A stretch of 64,000 bases of DNA from Mesorhizobium sp. (GTDB taxonomy: Bacteria > Pseudomonadota > Alphaproteobacteria > Rhizobiales > Rhizobiaceae): the NCBI RefSeq assembly GCF_004962245.1, contig NZ_SUHQ01000002.1, forward strand, positions 124,001-188,000, given 5' to 3'. Below, piece by piece: positions 16,231-24,417 of this stretch. How positions within the stretch are numbered: position 1 is the first letter of the stretch; the number at the start of each line of letters is the position of its first letter. The notes under the pieces are model-generated. The model was not told the DNA's origin. It saw nothing but the letters and a program-made list of their open reading frames with translations, and ran no database searches. Made by a program: the position numbers and the translations under genes.

Positions 16231-17280
16231 TTAGTGGCTGTGCCTGTCGTGTTCGCCGTGAGCATGTTCATGGGGATGATCCGCATCCGCGCTCGCAAAT
16301 CTTATATTGGCTGCCGCAAGCGCCGGCATGTGCTCGAACAGTTCGTTTTCCAGCGCTGCCGTGGTCTTGTTTGCCTCGGATAGCGGCAAGGTTTCGTCTG
16401 CGGCGATGGCAATATCGGCGTGCAGCCTGTGACCGATCCACCGCGCCTTGGCGTCGACAAGGCGCACGCCCGGCACATGCGCGGCGGCATGGTGGATTTC
16501 GTCGATGACGCCAGGCTCTATGCCGTCGAGCATGCGGGTCAGCACCGAACGCGCCGACTGCCAGACGATGCCGAAGATCGCCAGCGTGATGAGCAGGCCG
16601 ACGATCGGGTCGGCCAGCGCAAAGCCGAGCCAGACGCCGAGCGCCCCGATGACCACGGCCAGGCTGGTGAGGCCGTCGGTGCGGGCGTGGTAGCCGTCGG
16701 CAATGAGTGCGGCGCTGTTGATTTCCCGGCCGACGCGGATGCGGAACACCGCGACCGCCTCATTGCCGAGAAACCCGACAATGCCTGCCGCCGCCAGCCA
16801 ACCAAGATGCGTCACCACGCGTGGATTTATCAGACGCTCGATGGCCTGATAACCGGCGACGATGGCGCTGAACAGGATGATCACGACGATGATGATCCCG
16901 GCCAGGTCCTCGACCCGGCCAAGGCCGTAGGGGAATGTCGGCGATGGCTTGCGCCGGGCCAGTATGAACGCGATCCACAGCGGAATGGCGGTGGTGGCGT
17001 CACCGATGTTGTGGATCGTGTCGGCCAGCAGCGCCACGCTGCCCGACAGCACCACCACGACCATCTGCATCGCCGCCGTGATGGCCAGGATGACGAACGA
17101 CCATTTTATCGCCCAGATGCCCCGGTCGGTCGTCGCTATGGTCGCATCGATGACCCCGTGGGTATGGCCATGCGCCCCGCTGCCGTGATCGTGACCACGC
17201 ACGGCGTGATCGCGCGATCCGAACCCGAGCCAGTCGAGAATGCGCGCACCGAGACCGCTCACAGGTATTTGACCGCTCAC
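16231..17280 (-). CDS. dmeF: Cation diffusion facilitator, Co/Ni efflux (DmeF)
   Basis: The product (about 349 residues) is a CDF transporter. It has a His-rich N-terminus (HDHGSGAHGHTHG), six helices, the metal-site motifs DTIHNIGD and DGYHARTDG in helices 2 and 5, a cytoplasmic C-terminal domain and a His-rich tail (HPHEHAHGEHDRHSH). Start choice: the GTG at 17280 overlaps the dmeR stop as GTGA, giving coupling; a second GTG lies 18 bases downstream in a tandem copy of the same sequence. The longer frame overlapping dmeR by 73 bases is less likely. Repression by DmeR is expected to lift with Co or Ni, known from Rhizobium leguminosarum and Agrobacterium dmeRF. Confidence 0.88.
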   Translation of the reverse strand: MSGQIPVSGLGARILDWLGFGSRDHAVRGHDHGSGAHGHTHGVIDATIATTDRGIWAIKWSFVILAITAAMQMVVVVLSGSVALLADTIHNIGDATTAIPLWIAFILARRKPSPTFPYGLGRVEDLAGIIIVVIILFSAIVAGYQAIERLINPRVVTHLGWLAAAGIVGFLGNEAVAVFRIRVGREINSAALIADGYHARTDGLTSLAVVIGALGVWLGFALADPIVGLLITLAIFGIVWQSARSVLTRMLDGIEPGVIDEIHHAAAHVPGVRLVDAKARWIGHRLHADIAIAADETLPLSEANKTTAALENELFEHMPALAAANIRFASADADHPHEHAHGEHDRHSH

Positions 17281-17540
17281 AGGTATTTCGCCAGTTGCTT
17301 GAGTTCCGCCAGCGAGTTGCCGCCCGTTTCCGCGGTGTCTGTCAGGCAATGCTCGATATGATCGTGGATCAGTTCGCGCTTTGCACTGCTGATGGCGCTT
17401 TCCACGGCATGGAGTTGCTGCGCCAGATCAACGCAAGGGCGATGCGCCTCGAACATGGACAGCACCGCCGCAAGATGGCCTTGCGCGCGCTTCAGACGCT
17501 TCACGATAGCGGGATGCGAATGGTGGATGCCTTCGGACAT
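17277..17540 (-). CDS. dmeR: Metal-responsive repressor, RcnR/CsoR family (DmeR)
   Basis: An 87-residue all-helical regulator. The start MSEGIHHSHPAIVKRLKRAQGHL shows the RcnR-type N-terminal His ligands; a Cys (HRPCVDLAQQLHAVESAI) and His (HDHIEHCL) complete the metal-binding set. The ATG at 17540 was chosen because the upstream extension lies in the operator. The stop overlaps the GTG of dmeF. The palindrome at 17550-17570 directly upstream is its probable site. Cobalt or nickel would release it. Confidence 0.88.
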   Translation of the reverse strand: MSEGIHHSHPAIVKRLKRAQGHLAAVLSMFEAHRPCVDLAQQLHAVESAISSAKRELIHDHIEHCLTDTAETGGNSLAELKQLAKYL

Positions 17541-17549
17541 GCTTCTTTC

Positions 17550-17570
17550 GTATCCTCCCCCCGGGGATAC
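17550..17570. promoter_or_regulatory. DmeR operator
   Basis: GTATCC (17550-17555) and GGATAC (17565-17570) flank a C/G tract (TCCCCCCGG), forming a perfect 6-bp inverted repeat 10 bases before the dmeR start. RcnR- and CsoR-type operators have this same form: short AT-containing arms around a G tract. Confidence 0.75.
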
Positions 17571-17766
17571 AGTCAATCCTTTTGGATTCACTCTGCCGCT
17601 GAGTATCCTGCGGCTCCAAGAGAACCGTCAGCGCGACCAGCGATCTGCCCACCCTCCTACGGATAGCTTTGCCGGCCGCCGGCCGCGTCGTATTATTTCG
17701 TGACCGTGTTGCGCTGGAACCTTCCTTCGCATCACGCGTTCGGGGCGCTGTATTCGCGATGCCTCA

Positions 17767-17805
17767 TATTTAGGCAACATAGGCGACTATTTAGGCAACA
17801 TAGGC
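17767..17805 (+). repeat. Two identical 18-bp direct repeats, 21-bp period
   Basis: TATTTAGGCAACATAGGC occurs at 17767-17784 and again at 17788-17805, separated by GAC. The period of 21 bases places both on the same face of the helix. It lies 57 bases upstream of the small gene at 17862 and may be an operator or activator site. Confidence 0.7.
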
Positions 17806-17861
17806 ACGGGCGAATACCGGTGGGGAGCAAACAAGCATGGGTTGGGGAGGAGCATGTTATC

Positions 17862-18083
17862 ATGTCGAACCGTGAAATTGGAACGTCCCATACGCTCAGC
17901 CTGCGCGTCGCTGATCTCAAGGCAAAGATGCGAAGCGCCCGGATTACCGAGCACGAGATGAAAACTTTTCAGAAGGTCGCCGCCATTATGGGAGGAAGTG
18001 AAGGCTCCCTTCGGCTGCATGCCGACGACCTGATTGCAGCGTCTTTTGTTGTCGAAGCGCTGGACGACCACGCGCCGAGTTGA
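17862..18083 (+). CDS. Small hypothetical protein
   Basis: The 73-residue product begins MSNREIGTSHTLSLRVADLK and is helical and soluble (ITEHEMKTFQKVAAIMGGSE). No family is recognised. A GGGGAGGAG ribosome site lies about 9 bases upstream of ATG 17862, which excludes the longer frame from 17700. Two 18-bp direct repeats upstream suggest specific regulation. The convergent FAD oxidase gene ends 300 bases later, beyond a hairpin at 18240-18265. Confidence 0.55.
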   Translation: MSNREIGTSHTLSLRVADLKAKMRSARITEHEMKTFQKVAAIMGGSEGSLRLHADDLIAASFVVEALDDHAPS

Positions 18084-18239
18084 GTTGACAGTCGTAGACC
18101 TCCTGGCGATCAGCCAGGCACCGCGTCGAACGCCAGGGAAGTGGCGCCCACGTCTGGCGACCGCTTCCCTGACGCTGCAATTGCGCCTGACGCTCGGCCA
18201 CCTTCCGCAATATTGGGCAATCGAGGTGCCCTGTGACGC

Positions 18240-18265
18240 CCCCTCTGTCCTGCCGGACAGAGGGG
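18240..18265. repeat. Hairpin repeat, 11-bp arms
   Basis: CCCCTCTGTCC (18240-18250) pairs perfectly with GGACAGAGGGG (18255-18265) across TGCC. The same arm occurs next to the dispersed hairpin at 28544-28562, so this is part of that repeat family. It also lies between convergent genes. Confidence 0.7.
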
Positions 18266-18385
18266 CGCCGTCCCGCAATATCGGCATTAAAATCCTCTTT
18301 TGTCTCAAGAGGATACAAGCCACAAGTGAATCTGTTTGAGAGGCGTTCCGTCGCTTTGCCGCAACGGCGGCACAGCGGCAGGCCC

Positions 18386-19630
18386 TCATTTCCCCCAGCC
18401 GGGAAAACGCTCCGGGCGCAGCCATTGCTGCGTTGGGTTGCCGTCGCCCGAAAGCACGGCCTCCACCAGCCAGCGCGCCGTGGCCGGTGCTGCATGCATG
18501 CCGATCGAGCCCATGCCGCCATGCACGAACAGGCCTTCGACGGCCGTCTTGCCGGCGACCGGCAGACCGTCGGAAAGCATCGGCCGGTTGCCGGGATAGA
18601 CGTTGCCGACCCGCGGCGCACCGAGACCGGACAGCATGCGCAGCGTGCGGCCGGCGATCCGGCTCGCCATGTCGGTGTTGCGGACCAGATCGCGAAACGC
18701 CGGCTGGACCGATGCGCCAAGCCGCGCATCGCCGCCGCGCATCGGATTGAGGCAAATAGCCTCGACGGCCGGCTGGTCGTCGCGCTGTTCGGCGACATCG
18801 GCAAGGCCGGCGGGGCTCATCCGCTTACCCAGTTCCTGCTGGTCCGGCCATGTCAGTTCCTCGACGATCCATGGCAGCTCGAAGTCGAGCTTGCCCAGCT
18901 GGATCAGCCAGCCTCGACCGGCGGTGAACGGCAGGCCGGGAAGCGGCCCGTCGCCGACGGTCCGCCGCAGCAGGTCGGCCATCCACAACCCGTTGGCGAT
19001 GAAGACGAGATCGGCTGATATGATCCCCTGATCCGTCAGCACGCCCTGGACCTTGCCGCCCTTCGAGAAAATCTGGGCGACGCGAAGCCCTGTCCGGATC
19101 ACCGCGCCCGCCGCGCGGGCGGCGTGGGCAAAGGCATGCGTCGCCCCCATCGGCTCGAGCGTCCAGGCGCGGCCGACGCTATAGCCGCCCGCCACCTTGA
19201 AGCCGATCCGCGGATGGTCCCGCGCCAACTCCGCGCCGGTGATCTTTTCCATGGCGACACCGGCGGCGCGGTAGCGATCGGCCACAGTCCCGGCCGCCTC
19301 GAAGCTGGCCTCGTCTTCCGAGATGAGAAGGTGCCCTATGTCAGAGAACTCGAAAGGCACCGCCCCTTGCGAAAGCTCCTCATAGATCGCCGCGCAGGCA
19401 TCGAGCATCTCGACCACCTCGGTCTGCGGACCGCTGAGCAAGGTGCCGGTGTTGCGTCCCGAGGACTCGGCGGCGATCACCGCCTGTTCGAGAACGACCG
19501 TTTCGACACCACGGGACGCCAGCTCCCAGGCCAGCGTGCAGCCGGCGATGCCGCCGCCGATGACGACGGCGTCGACCGGTCTGTTGTTGGAGGCGGTTTT
19601 CTTGTCTGAGTGATCCGATGCGAGCGACAT
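18386..19630 (-). CDS. FAD-dependent oxidoreductase, DadA/GlpD-like
   Basis: The 414-residue product is a DAO-family flavoprotein. The dinucleotide-binding motif VVIGGGIAGCTLAWELASRG starts near residue 22; the C-terminal FAD contact GLFVHGGMGSIGMHAAPATA is near 375. The family oxidises amines or amino acids such as D-amino acids, sarcosine or glycine; the substrate is not evident. The ATG at 19630 follows a GGGAA site. The divergent GntR gene at 19726 and the palindrome between them suggest substrate-induced control. Confidence 0.87.
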   Translation of the reverse strand: MSLASDHSDKKTASNNRPVDAVVIGGGIAGCTLAWELASRGVETVVLEQAVIAAESSGRNTGTLLSGPQTEVVEMLDACAAIYEELSQGAVPFEFSDIGHLLISEDEASFEAAGTVADRYRAAGVAMEKITGAELARDHPRIGFKVAGGYSVGRAWTLEPMGATHAFAHAARAAGAVIRTGLRVAQIFSKGGKVQGVLTDQGIISADLVFIANGLWMADLLRRTVGDGPLPGLPFTAGRGWLIQLGKLDFELPWIVEELTWPDQQELGKRMSPAGLADVAEQRDDQPAVEAICLNPMRGGDARLGASVQPAFRDLVRNTDMASRIAGRTLRMLSGLGAPRVGNVYPGNRPMLSDGLPVAGKTAVEGLFVHGGMGSIGMHAAPATARWLVEAVLSGDGNPTQQWLRPERFPGWGK

Positions 19631-19663
19631 GGAGTTCCCTGTGGCATGTGACGCCTTTGGATA

Positions 19664-19675
19664 CTCGTATACGAG
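19664..19675. promoter_or_regulatory. Putative GntR operator
   Basis: CTCGTATACGAG is a perfect 12-bp palindrome, extended by A/T bases to ATACTCGTATACGAGAAT. It lies midway between the divergent FAD oxidase (start 19630) and GntR gene (start 19726). VanR/FCD-type GntR sites often carry a GTATAC core. Confidence 0.65.
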
Positions 19676-19725
19676 AATACAGATATCCATACAAGCGGCT
19701 TTCTGTTAGGCAAGGTGCACATGAC

Positions 19726-20406
19726 ATGGAGGCTCGATTGCGCGGACTTGGCGAAGGCTTGATGCAGAGGCCGCAGACGGTGGCGGAGCAGGTGGCGAAT
19801 GTGCTGCGTGAATCGATCGCCGACGGCAGCCTGGCGGCGGGCACGCCGCTGCGTCAGGACGACCTTGCCGAGCGCTTCGGCTTCAGCCGCATGCCTGTCC
19901 GCGACGCCCTTCGCCAGCTCGAGGCCGAAGGCATCGTTTCGATCCATCCGACCAAGGGCGCGCATGTCGCCAGGATGGACGTGACCGAGATCAGGGAGAT
20001 CTTCGCGGTCCGCGCATTGCTCGAAAGCGAGGCGCTGCGGCTCTCGGTCCCGAATCTCGCCAAGGAGAAGCTCGACGAGGCCGGCCACGTGCTCAAGCAG
20101 ATCGACGCCGAGCCGAATGTCGGCCGCTGGGGAACGCTGAACCGCGCCTTTCACCTGGCCCTTTACAGCGCCTGCGGCAACGCCCGATTGCTCGACCTGA
20201 TCGAAGCTCATCACAACGCGGCCGACCGCTACATTCGCGTTCTACTGTCCAACCTGGACTATCGCAGCCGCTCGCAGTCGGAACACTGGGATATCTTGAC
20301 GGCCTGCCGGCACCGCGATGCCGAGGCGGCCGTTCGCCTCCTGAAAAAGCACCTCAGAGAAGGCATGGAAACGCTCGCCCAGGCCGGGCTGGCGGGGAAG
20401 CCCTGA
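19726..20406 (+). CDS. GntR family regulator, FCD type
   Basis: A 226-residue GntR protein with an N-terminal winged helix (AEQVANVLRESIADGSLAAG, then FGFSRMPVRDALRQLEAEG) and a helical FCD ligand domain containing the His/Asp metal-site pattern (LNRAFHLALYSACGN). The ATG at 19726 has AAGGTG upstream; ATG 19762 is an alternative. It is divergent from the flavoprotein gene and probably represses it through the palindrome at 19664-19675. The effector is probably the substrate of that oxidase. Confidence 0.87.
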   Translation: MEARLRGLGEGLMQRPQTVAEQVANVLRESIADGSLAAGTPLRQDDLAERFGFSRMPVRDALRQLEAEGIVSIHPTKGAHVARMDVTEIREIFAVRALLESEALRLSVPNLAKEKLDEAGHVLKQIDAEPNVGRWGTLNRAFHLALYSACGNARLLDLIEAHHNAADRYIRVLLSNLDYRSRSQSEHWDILTACRHRDAEAAVRLLKKHLREGMETLAQAGLAGKP

Positions 20407-20489
20407 CCTTGCCGGAACGACCACGCCACGGCTGAACATTAGCCGGCAACGCCCCAGCGCCGGAGTCCGTCGTCCTGGAGTGAGCCCCC

Positions 20490-20560
20490 CAGGCGTCAGC
20501 CTTTGCCGTGCGCTGTCGAAACTCGGCCTGTGCTCGCGCAAGCAGGCGGAGCTAATCTGG
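20490..20560 (+). pseudogene. Duplicated 5' fragment of the rRNA pseudouridine synthase gene
   Basis: Bases 20490-20547 are identical to 23442-23499, the start of the pseudouridine synthase S4 domain (VSLCRALSKLGLCSRKQAE). Upstream the likeness decays and downstream the frame is lost at once. It is a partial duplicate 3 kb from the intact gene and abuts the end of the regulator at 20582. Confidence 0.75.
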
Positions 20561-20581
20561 TCTCGAGTTCGAAAAGCGGTG

Positions 20582-22150
20582 TTACCCTTTCAGTGGTGTC
20601 GCGGGCAATGGCGTTTCCGGCAATGGCGTTTCGTCCCAGCCGGCACGCTCAAGACCCGATCGTATCCGTTCCCGATCCTCGAAGCGTTCCAGGCGAAGGT
20701 CTGCAATAATCGCCTCGACAGTTAAGCCAGGTTCGAGCTGCCGTCCCTCCTTGGCGCAAGAGCGCGCCTTGTCGAGGTCGCCGTCGAGGCCGTAACATGC
20801 CGCCAGCCGGGCCAATTGCCAGGCACTCTTGCGTGGCAGGCAGGAGAACGAAACAGCGGCTTCTCGATACCGACCCACATGAAGCAGGGCTTCGCCCCTG
20901 TCGTAATAGTACCAGGGCGGGTGCATCGGATTGAGTTCAACGGCCTGATCGAGGAGCGCCAGGCCCGTCTCGGCATTGCCGCGCAGCGTGTGGAAAAAGC
21001 CGGTCTGTGCCAGTGTATCGGCGTCGTAGGGGTTGAGGTCCAGCGCCCGGGCCAAATGCTGCGCCGCGGCCTCGAAATCGTGCCGGTAGAGCAGGATCAA
21101 TGCCAGGATCCGGTGGCATCGTGCCTCGTCGGGACTGAGGGCCATGGCGTGCAAGGCCCGGTCACGCGCCTGATCGAGCACGGACCGCGGCGCGCCGGTA
21201 TACCCACCGATGATCGTGTCCGCCAGGGCGAGATAGGCGTGGGCGAGGCCCGACTCCCGATCGAGTTCCAGCGCCTTCAGCAGATGCGCGCGCGCTTGCT
21301 GGTTCACCCCCTCGCCATAACTGCGCAGCAACGCAATGCCGCGCAAAATATGGACATACGCCTCGACATTGGCGGCGGCCGCGGGAGATACACGCCGCAT
21401 CGCCGCACTCTCTATATTGGCGACCAGCGCCGACGCGATCCTTTGCGCCACCGTTCTTTGAAAAGCGAAAATCTCACTCGTCTTGAATGAAAACGTCTGC
21501 GCCCAGACACGTCGGCCCGACGCTGTTTCGGACAGCACGACGCGCACGTTATAGCCATCGTCGGCGCTTTTGACAGCGCCTTCCGCAACATAGTCGGCTC
21601 CGAGACGCTCGGCAGTCGCCCAGATATCCTGGTCGGAGTATTGGGCAAGCGCGAAGGCCGAATGGCGCGCCAGCACCGCGATGGTCTTGAAGTAGGAAAG
21701 CGCGTTGATGATCTCCTCGACCGCCCCATCGAAGAGCGGCTTTGCCGTCGTATCGTCGACGTCGACGCGAAACGGCAGGACGGCGACCATCGGTTCGGGC
21801 GTTCGTCCGGCTGCAACCGCAGCGGCGGAAGGCATATGCGAAACGGACGCAGTGTCGTCGGCAGGCTGGAACATGTAGCCGCGCCGAGGCACGGTGCGGA
21901 TCAGGGACTGCGTTTCGTCGCCGATGCATTTGCGCACATCGCGGATGCACTGGGTGAGCGAGTCCTCGGTGACGATGATGCCAGGCCACACCGCTTCGAA
22001 CAGTTCGTCCTTGCTCAGCACGCGGCCGGAGTTATGCACCAGGAAGGCAAGCAGGTCGAAGGTCTTTGGCCTGACCGGCACGATCTCGCCGTCGCGCCGC
22101 AACGTGCCGCGCTCGAGATCGAGAACCGCGTTGCCGATCTGTTGTACCAA
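20582..22150 (-). CDS. Winged-helix DNA-binding protein with TPR repeats (CadC/adenylate-cyclase-like regulator)
   Basis: The 522-residue product has an OmpR/PhoB-type winged helix at residues 5-98 (RPKTFDLLAFLVHNSGRVLS, IRTVPRRGYMF), a linker, a domain seen in adenylate/guanylate cyclase-associated regulators (VAVLPFRVDVDD, GADYVAEGAV), and five to six TPR-like repeats from about residue 285 (ALELDRESGLAHAYLALAD, ALDLNPYDADTLAQTGF). There is no membrane helix and no receiver domain. The TTG at 22150 is the only suitable start. The C-terminus contains a short ETPLPETPLPATPL repeat. Its target is unknown. Confidence 0.82.
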   Translation of the reverse strand: MVQQIGNAVLDLERGTLRRDGEIVPVRPKTFDLLAFLVHNSGRVLSKDELFEAVWPGIIVTEDSLTQCIRDVRKCIGDETQSLIRTVPRRGYMFQPADDTASVSHMPSAAAVAAGRTPEPMVAVLPFRVDVDDTTAKPLFDGAVEEIINALSYFKTIAVLARHSAFALAQYSDQDIWATAERLGADYVAEGAVKSADDGYNVRVVLSETASGRRVWAQTFSFKTSEIFAFQRTVAQRIASALVANIESAAMRRVSPAAAANVEAYVHILRGIALLRSYGEGVNQQARAHLLKALELDRESGLAHAYLALADTIIGGYTGAPRSVLDQARDRALHAMALSPDEARCHRILALILLYRHDFEAAAQHLARALDLNPYDADTLAQTGFFHTLRGNAETGLALLDQAVELNPMHPPWYYYDRGEALLHVGRYREAAVSFSCLPRKSAWQLARLAACYGLDGDLDKARSCAKEGRQLEPGLTVEAIIADLRLERFEDRERIRSGLERAGWDETPLPETPLPATPLKG

Positions 22151-22211
22151 GCCACTGCACCATCGCTGCGCCTGATCGCGCGGCGATCATCGGAGCAGAG
22201 GCCGGTAAAGG

Positions 22212-22457
22212 TCAAGTCCGAAAAATGCCGGGCCGAATGAGGCTGGCCCGAAAGAGGCTGGCAACGCCCTGCCAGAGGCCCGGCCGTGTTTCGCCAGGGA
22301 CTATTATCGCGTCGCGGGGCGTCCGAGCGTCGAGATAGTGCAGCATCTGCACAGTTTCGCCGCCACAAAATTCAACGCTGCCCGTCGACAGAATCTGATG
22401 CACCGCTTCCTGTGCCGTGATCGACGGGGGGAAAAGCCGTTCAACCTTCGCATGCAT
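22212..22457 (-). CDS. Small hypothetical protein coupled to chaC
   Basis: An 81-residue protein (MHAKVERLFPPSITAQEAVH at the start; CGGETVQMLHYLDARTPRDA in the middle). No known family is recognised. The ATG at 22457 lies 17 bases inside the end of chaC and has a GGAG upstream, so translation is probably coupled. The frame fills the gap before the next gene well. Its likely context is glutathione or gamma-glutamyl turnover through chaC, by position only. Confidence 0.55.
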   Translation of the reverse strand: MHAKVERLFPPSITAQEAVHQILSTGSVEFCGGETVQMLHYLDARTPRDAIIVPGETRPGLWQGVASLFRASLIRPGIFRT

Positions 22458-23169
22458 GATCGATCTCCAGGGTTGGTGGTGGCAAGGGCGTGCTGGATTG
22501 TAATGATGCCAGGTGGGCGGCGACCTTGCCCTGCAGCCGCCATAGTGTTGCGTCGCGGATATTGCGGGCTTCGAGCTGAAGGACGGTGCGGCGCAGATAG
22601 TCGGCGCAGCTTCCGATGTGACCGGCGGCAAGCGACAGGATTTCCACCGTGGTCTGCTCGGGCAGGCCTGCCGCGTAGGCCGGGCCACTCCGGTCGGCGA
22701 CGAAGGCGATGGCCCGCAAATTCCTACCCGCGCCTCGAACAGAGACCCAACGTGGAATGTTGGTCGGCGGGTTGGCGCTCATTTCCCGGCGCAGCAGCCG
22801 GTCGATTGCCGCGTCGATGTCACGATCGGGGAGACGGTAGACGACACCGCGGCAGCTGCCACCACGGTCGAGCGCAAGCATCAGGCCGGGCCGCTCTCGG
22901 GTGCCGCGCCAGCGGGTCAGCCACAGCGAAAATCGCCGATGCCAGCCGTGCACGGTCGCCGGCCGTTCCTCGACGAATTCGAAGCATGGGTTCCATAGCA
23001 GGGAGCCATAGGCGAATACCCAAACGTCACGCGGGCGTCCGGCAAGCAGCCGCCTGCGAATGTCGGCATAGTCGCGATCCTCAAGGCTGCGCAGCCCGGG
23101 CGCCGGGCCGGCGTCTTCGATCCTGTGATCGATCCTGGCGAGGAGGTCTTCTGTAAGGGCGATTGTCAT
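22441..23169 (-). CDS. chaC: Glutathione-specific gamma-glutamylcyclotransferase (ChaC)
   Basis: The 242-residue product has the ChaC signature VFAYGSLLWNPCFEF near residue 50 that forms the 5-oxoproline pocket, and VHGWHRRFSLW, GLMLALDRGGSCRGVVYRL downstream. ChaC enzymes cleave glutathione to 5-oxoproline and Cys-Gly in the cytosol. The ATG at 23169 is the family start. It is divergent from the rRNA pseudouridine synthase at 23387 and is followed by an overlapping small gene. Confidence 0.9.
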   Translation of the reverse strand: MTIALTEDLLARIDHRIEDAGPAPGLRSLEDRDYADIRRRLLAGRPRDVWVFAYGSLLWNPCFEFVEERPATVHGWHRRFSLWLTRWRGTRERPGLMLALDRGGSCRGVVYRLPDRDIDAAIDRLLRREMSANPPTNIPRWVSVRGAGRNLRAIAFVADRSGPAYAAGLPEQTTVEILSLAAGHIGSCADYLRRTVLQLEARNIRDATLWRLQGKVAAHLASLQSSTPLPPPTLEIDHACEG

Positions 23170-23386
23170 GGCCGCTCATCGGATTTGTTTCCTGAGAGCA
23201 TCGCCGCACAATTCCTCCGCGTCCTGAACGGGCGCTGATATTGTGCTGAAATCGAATGGAGCAGCAGCAGCCGAAAAGGAGCACGCCGCCTCGCTCCTCA
23301 ACGGCGACGTTCTGTTCCTCTCCCGTGGACAGAGCCGGCAGCCGGCTATACTGGAATGACGGACACAGGAATCCACACGTAGGTCC

Positions 23387-24151
23387 ATGACGCCACGACC
23401 CAGAATCGGCCGGCCACGTCCCGCCGCTGGAGCCAATCCCGCAGGCGTCAGCCTTTGCCGTGCGCTGTCGAAACTCGGCCTGTGCTCGCGCAAGCAGGCC
23501 GAGGCTCTGGTCGCCGAAGGGCGCGTCCGGGTCGGAGGCAAAATAGTGCGCAACGGCTCGCTGCGCGTCGATCCCGGCCGCGACCGCATCGAGGTCGACG
23601 GCAGCCGCGTCGTCGCTGAGCGCAAGGTCTATCTGATGATCAACAAGCCGCGCGGCCTGGTCACCACCCGCGACGACCCGCAGGACCGCGGCACCGTCTA
23701 TGACTGCCTGACCGGGCTCGCCCTGCCCTTCGTGTCGCCGGTCGGCCGCCTCGACAAGGCCAGCGAGGGCTTGCTTTTGATGACCAACGACACGCGCTTC
23801 GCCCAGCGCCTGCTCGATCCCGCCTCGCACGTCGCCAAGATCTATCACGTGCAGATCGGCGCCCTGCCCGACGAGGCCATGCTGGCGCGGTTGCGCGCCG
23901 GCGCGACCGTCGACGGCGAGCTTTTGACGGCGCGGTCGATCGAAATCCTGCGCAGCGGCACCCGCACCGCATGGCTGGAAATCACCCTCGACGAGGGCCG
24001 CAACCGCCATATCCGTCGGCTGCTCGGCGCCTGTGATGTCGAGGTGCTGCGCCTCGTGCGGGTGGCGATCGGCCCCTTGCAGCTCGGCGACCTCGCCAAG
24101 GGCAAGGCACGCCACCTCACTGCCGAAGAGCTGGCGCTGTTTGCGGCCTGA
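23387..24151 (+). CDS. rRNA pseudouridine synthase, RsuA/RluB family
   Basis: The product is 254 residues. The N-terminal S4 RNA-binding domain spans about residues 20-70 (LCRALSKLGLCSRKQAEALV). The catalytic domain has the RsuA family active site GRLDKASEGLLLMTND with the nucleophilic Asp near residue 124, and the typical end EGRNRHIRRLLGACD. It would modify one uridine of rRNA; whether it is RsuA, RluB, RluE or RluF-like cannot be decided here. A 58-base copy of its 5' region lies at 20490-20547. Confidence 0.9.
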   Translation: MTPRPRIGRPRPAAGANPAGVSLCRALSKLGLCSRKQAEALVAEGRVRVGGKIVRNGSLRVDPGRDRIEVDGSRVVAERKVYLMINKPRGLVTTRDDPQDRGTVYDCLTGLALPFVSPVGRLDKASEGLLLMTNDTRFAQRLLDPASHVAKIYHVQIGALPDEAMLARLRAGATVDGELLTARSIEILRSGTRTAWLEITLDEGRNRHIRRLLGACDVEVLRLVRVAIGPLQLGDLAKGKARHLTAEELALFAA

Positions 24152-24250
24152 GCGAAGACGCCCGAAGCGACCCGGCAAGAGCGGCATCGCCGCAGGCCAA
24201 TCGCTTCAGGTTTGCGCTGCCCCTCACCTGCCTGCCGGCTTCCTCTCCGC

Positions 24251-24356
24251 GTATAGTGACGGGGAGAGGGCGCTCTCATCGATGGTTTCGCCAATCACCA
24301 GCGTTACAGAATGTTCGCCAAGGTCGCCGCCAGCCCCTTCTCCCCGTCACTATACG
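24251..24356. repeat. Intergenic element with 17-bp inverted arms
   Basis: GTATAGTGACGGGGAGA (24251-24267) has its perfect reverse complement at 24340-24356. The 72 bases between hold no gene. It lies between convergent genes and looks like a small palindromic mobile or RIME-type element. Confidence 0.7.
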
Positions 24357-24417
24357 GGGAGAAGTGCCCGGCAGGGCGATGAGGGGCGGCGCCGACTTCG
24401 ACGACTGCCTCTGACCG

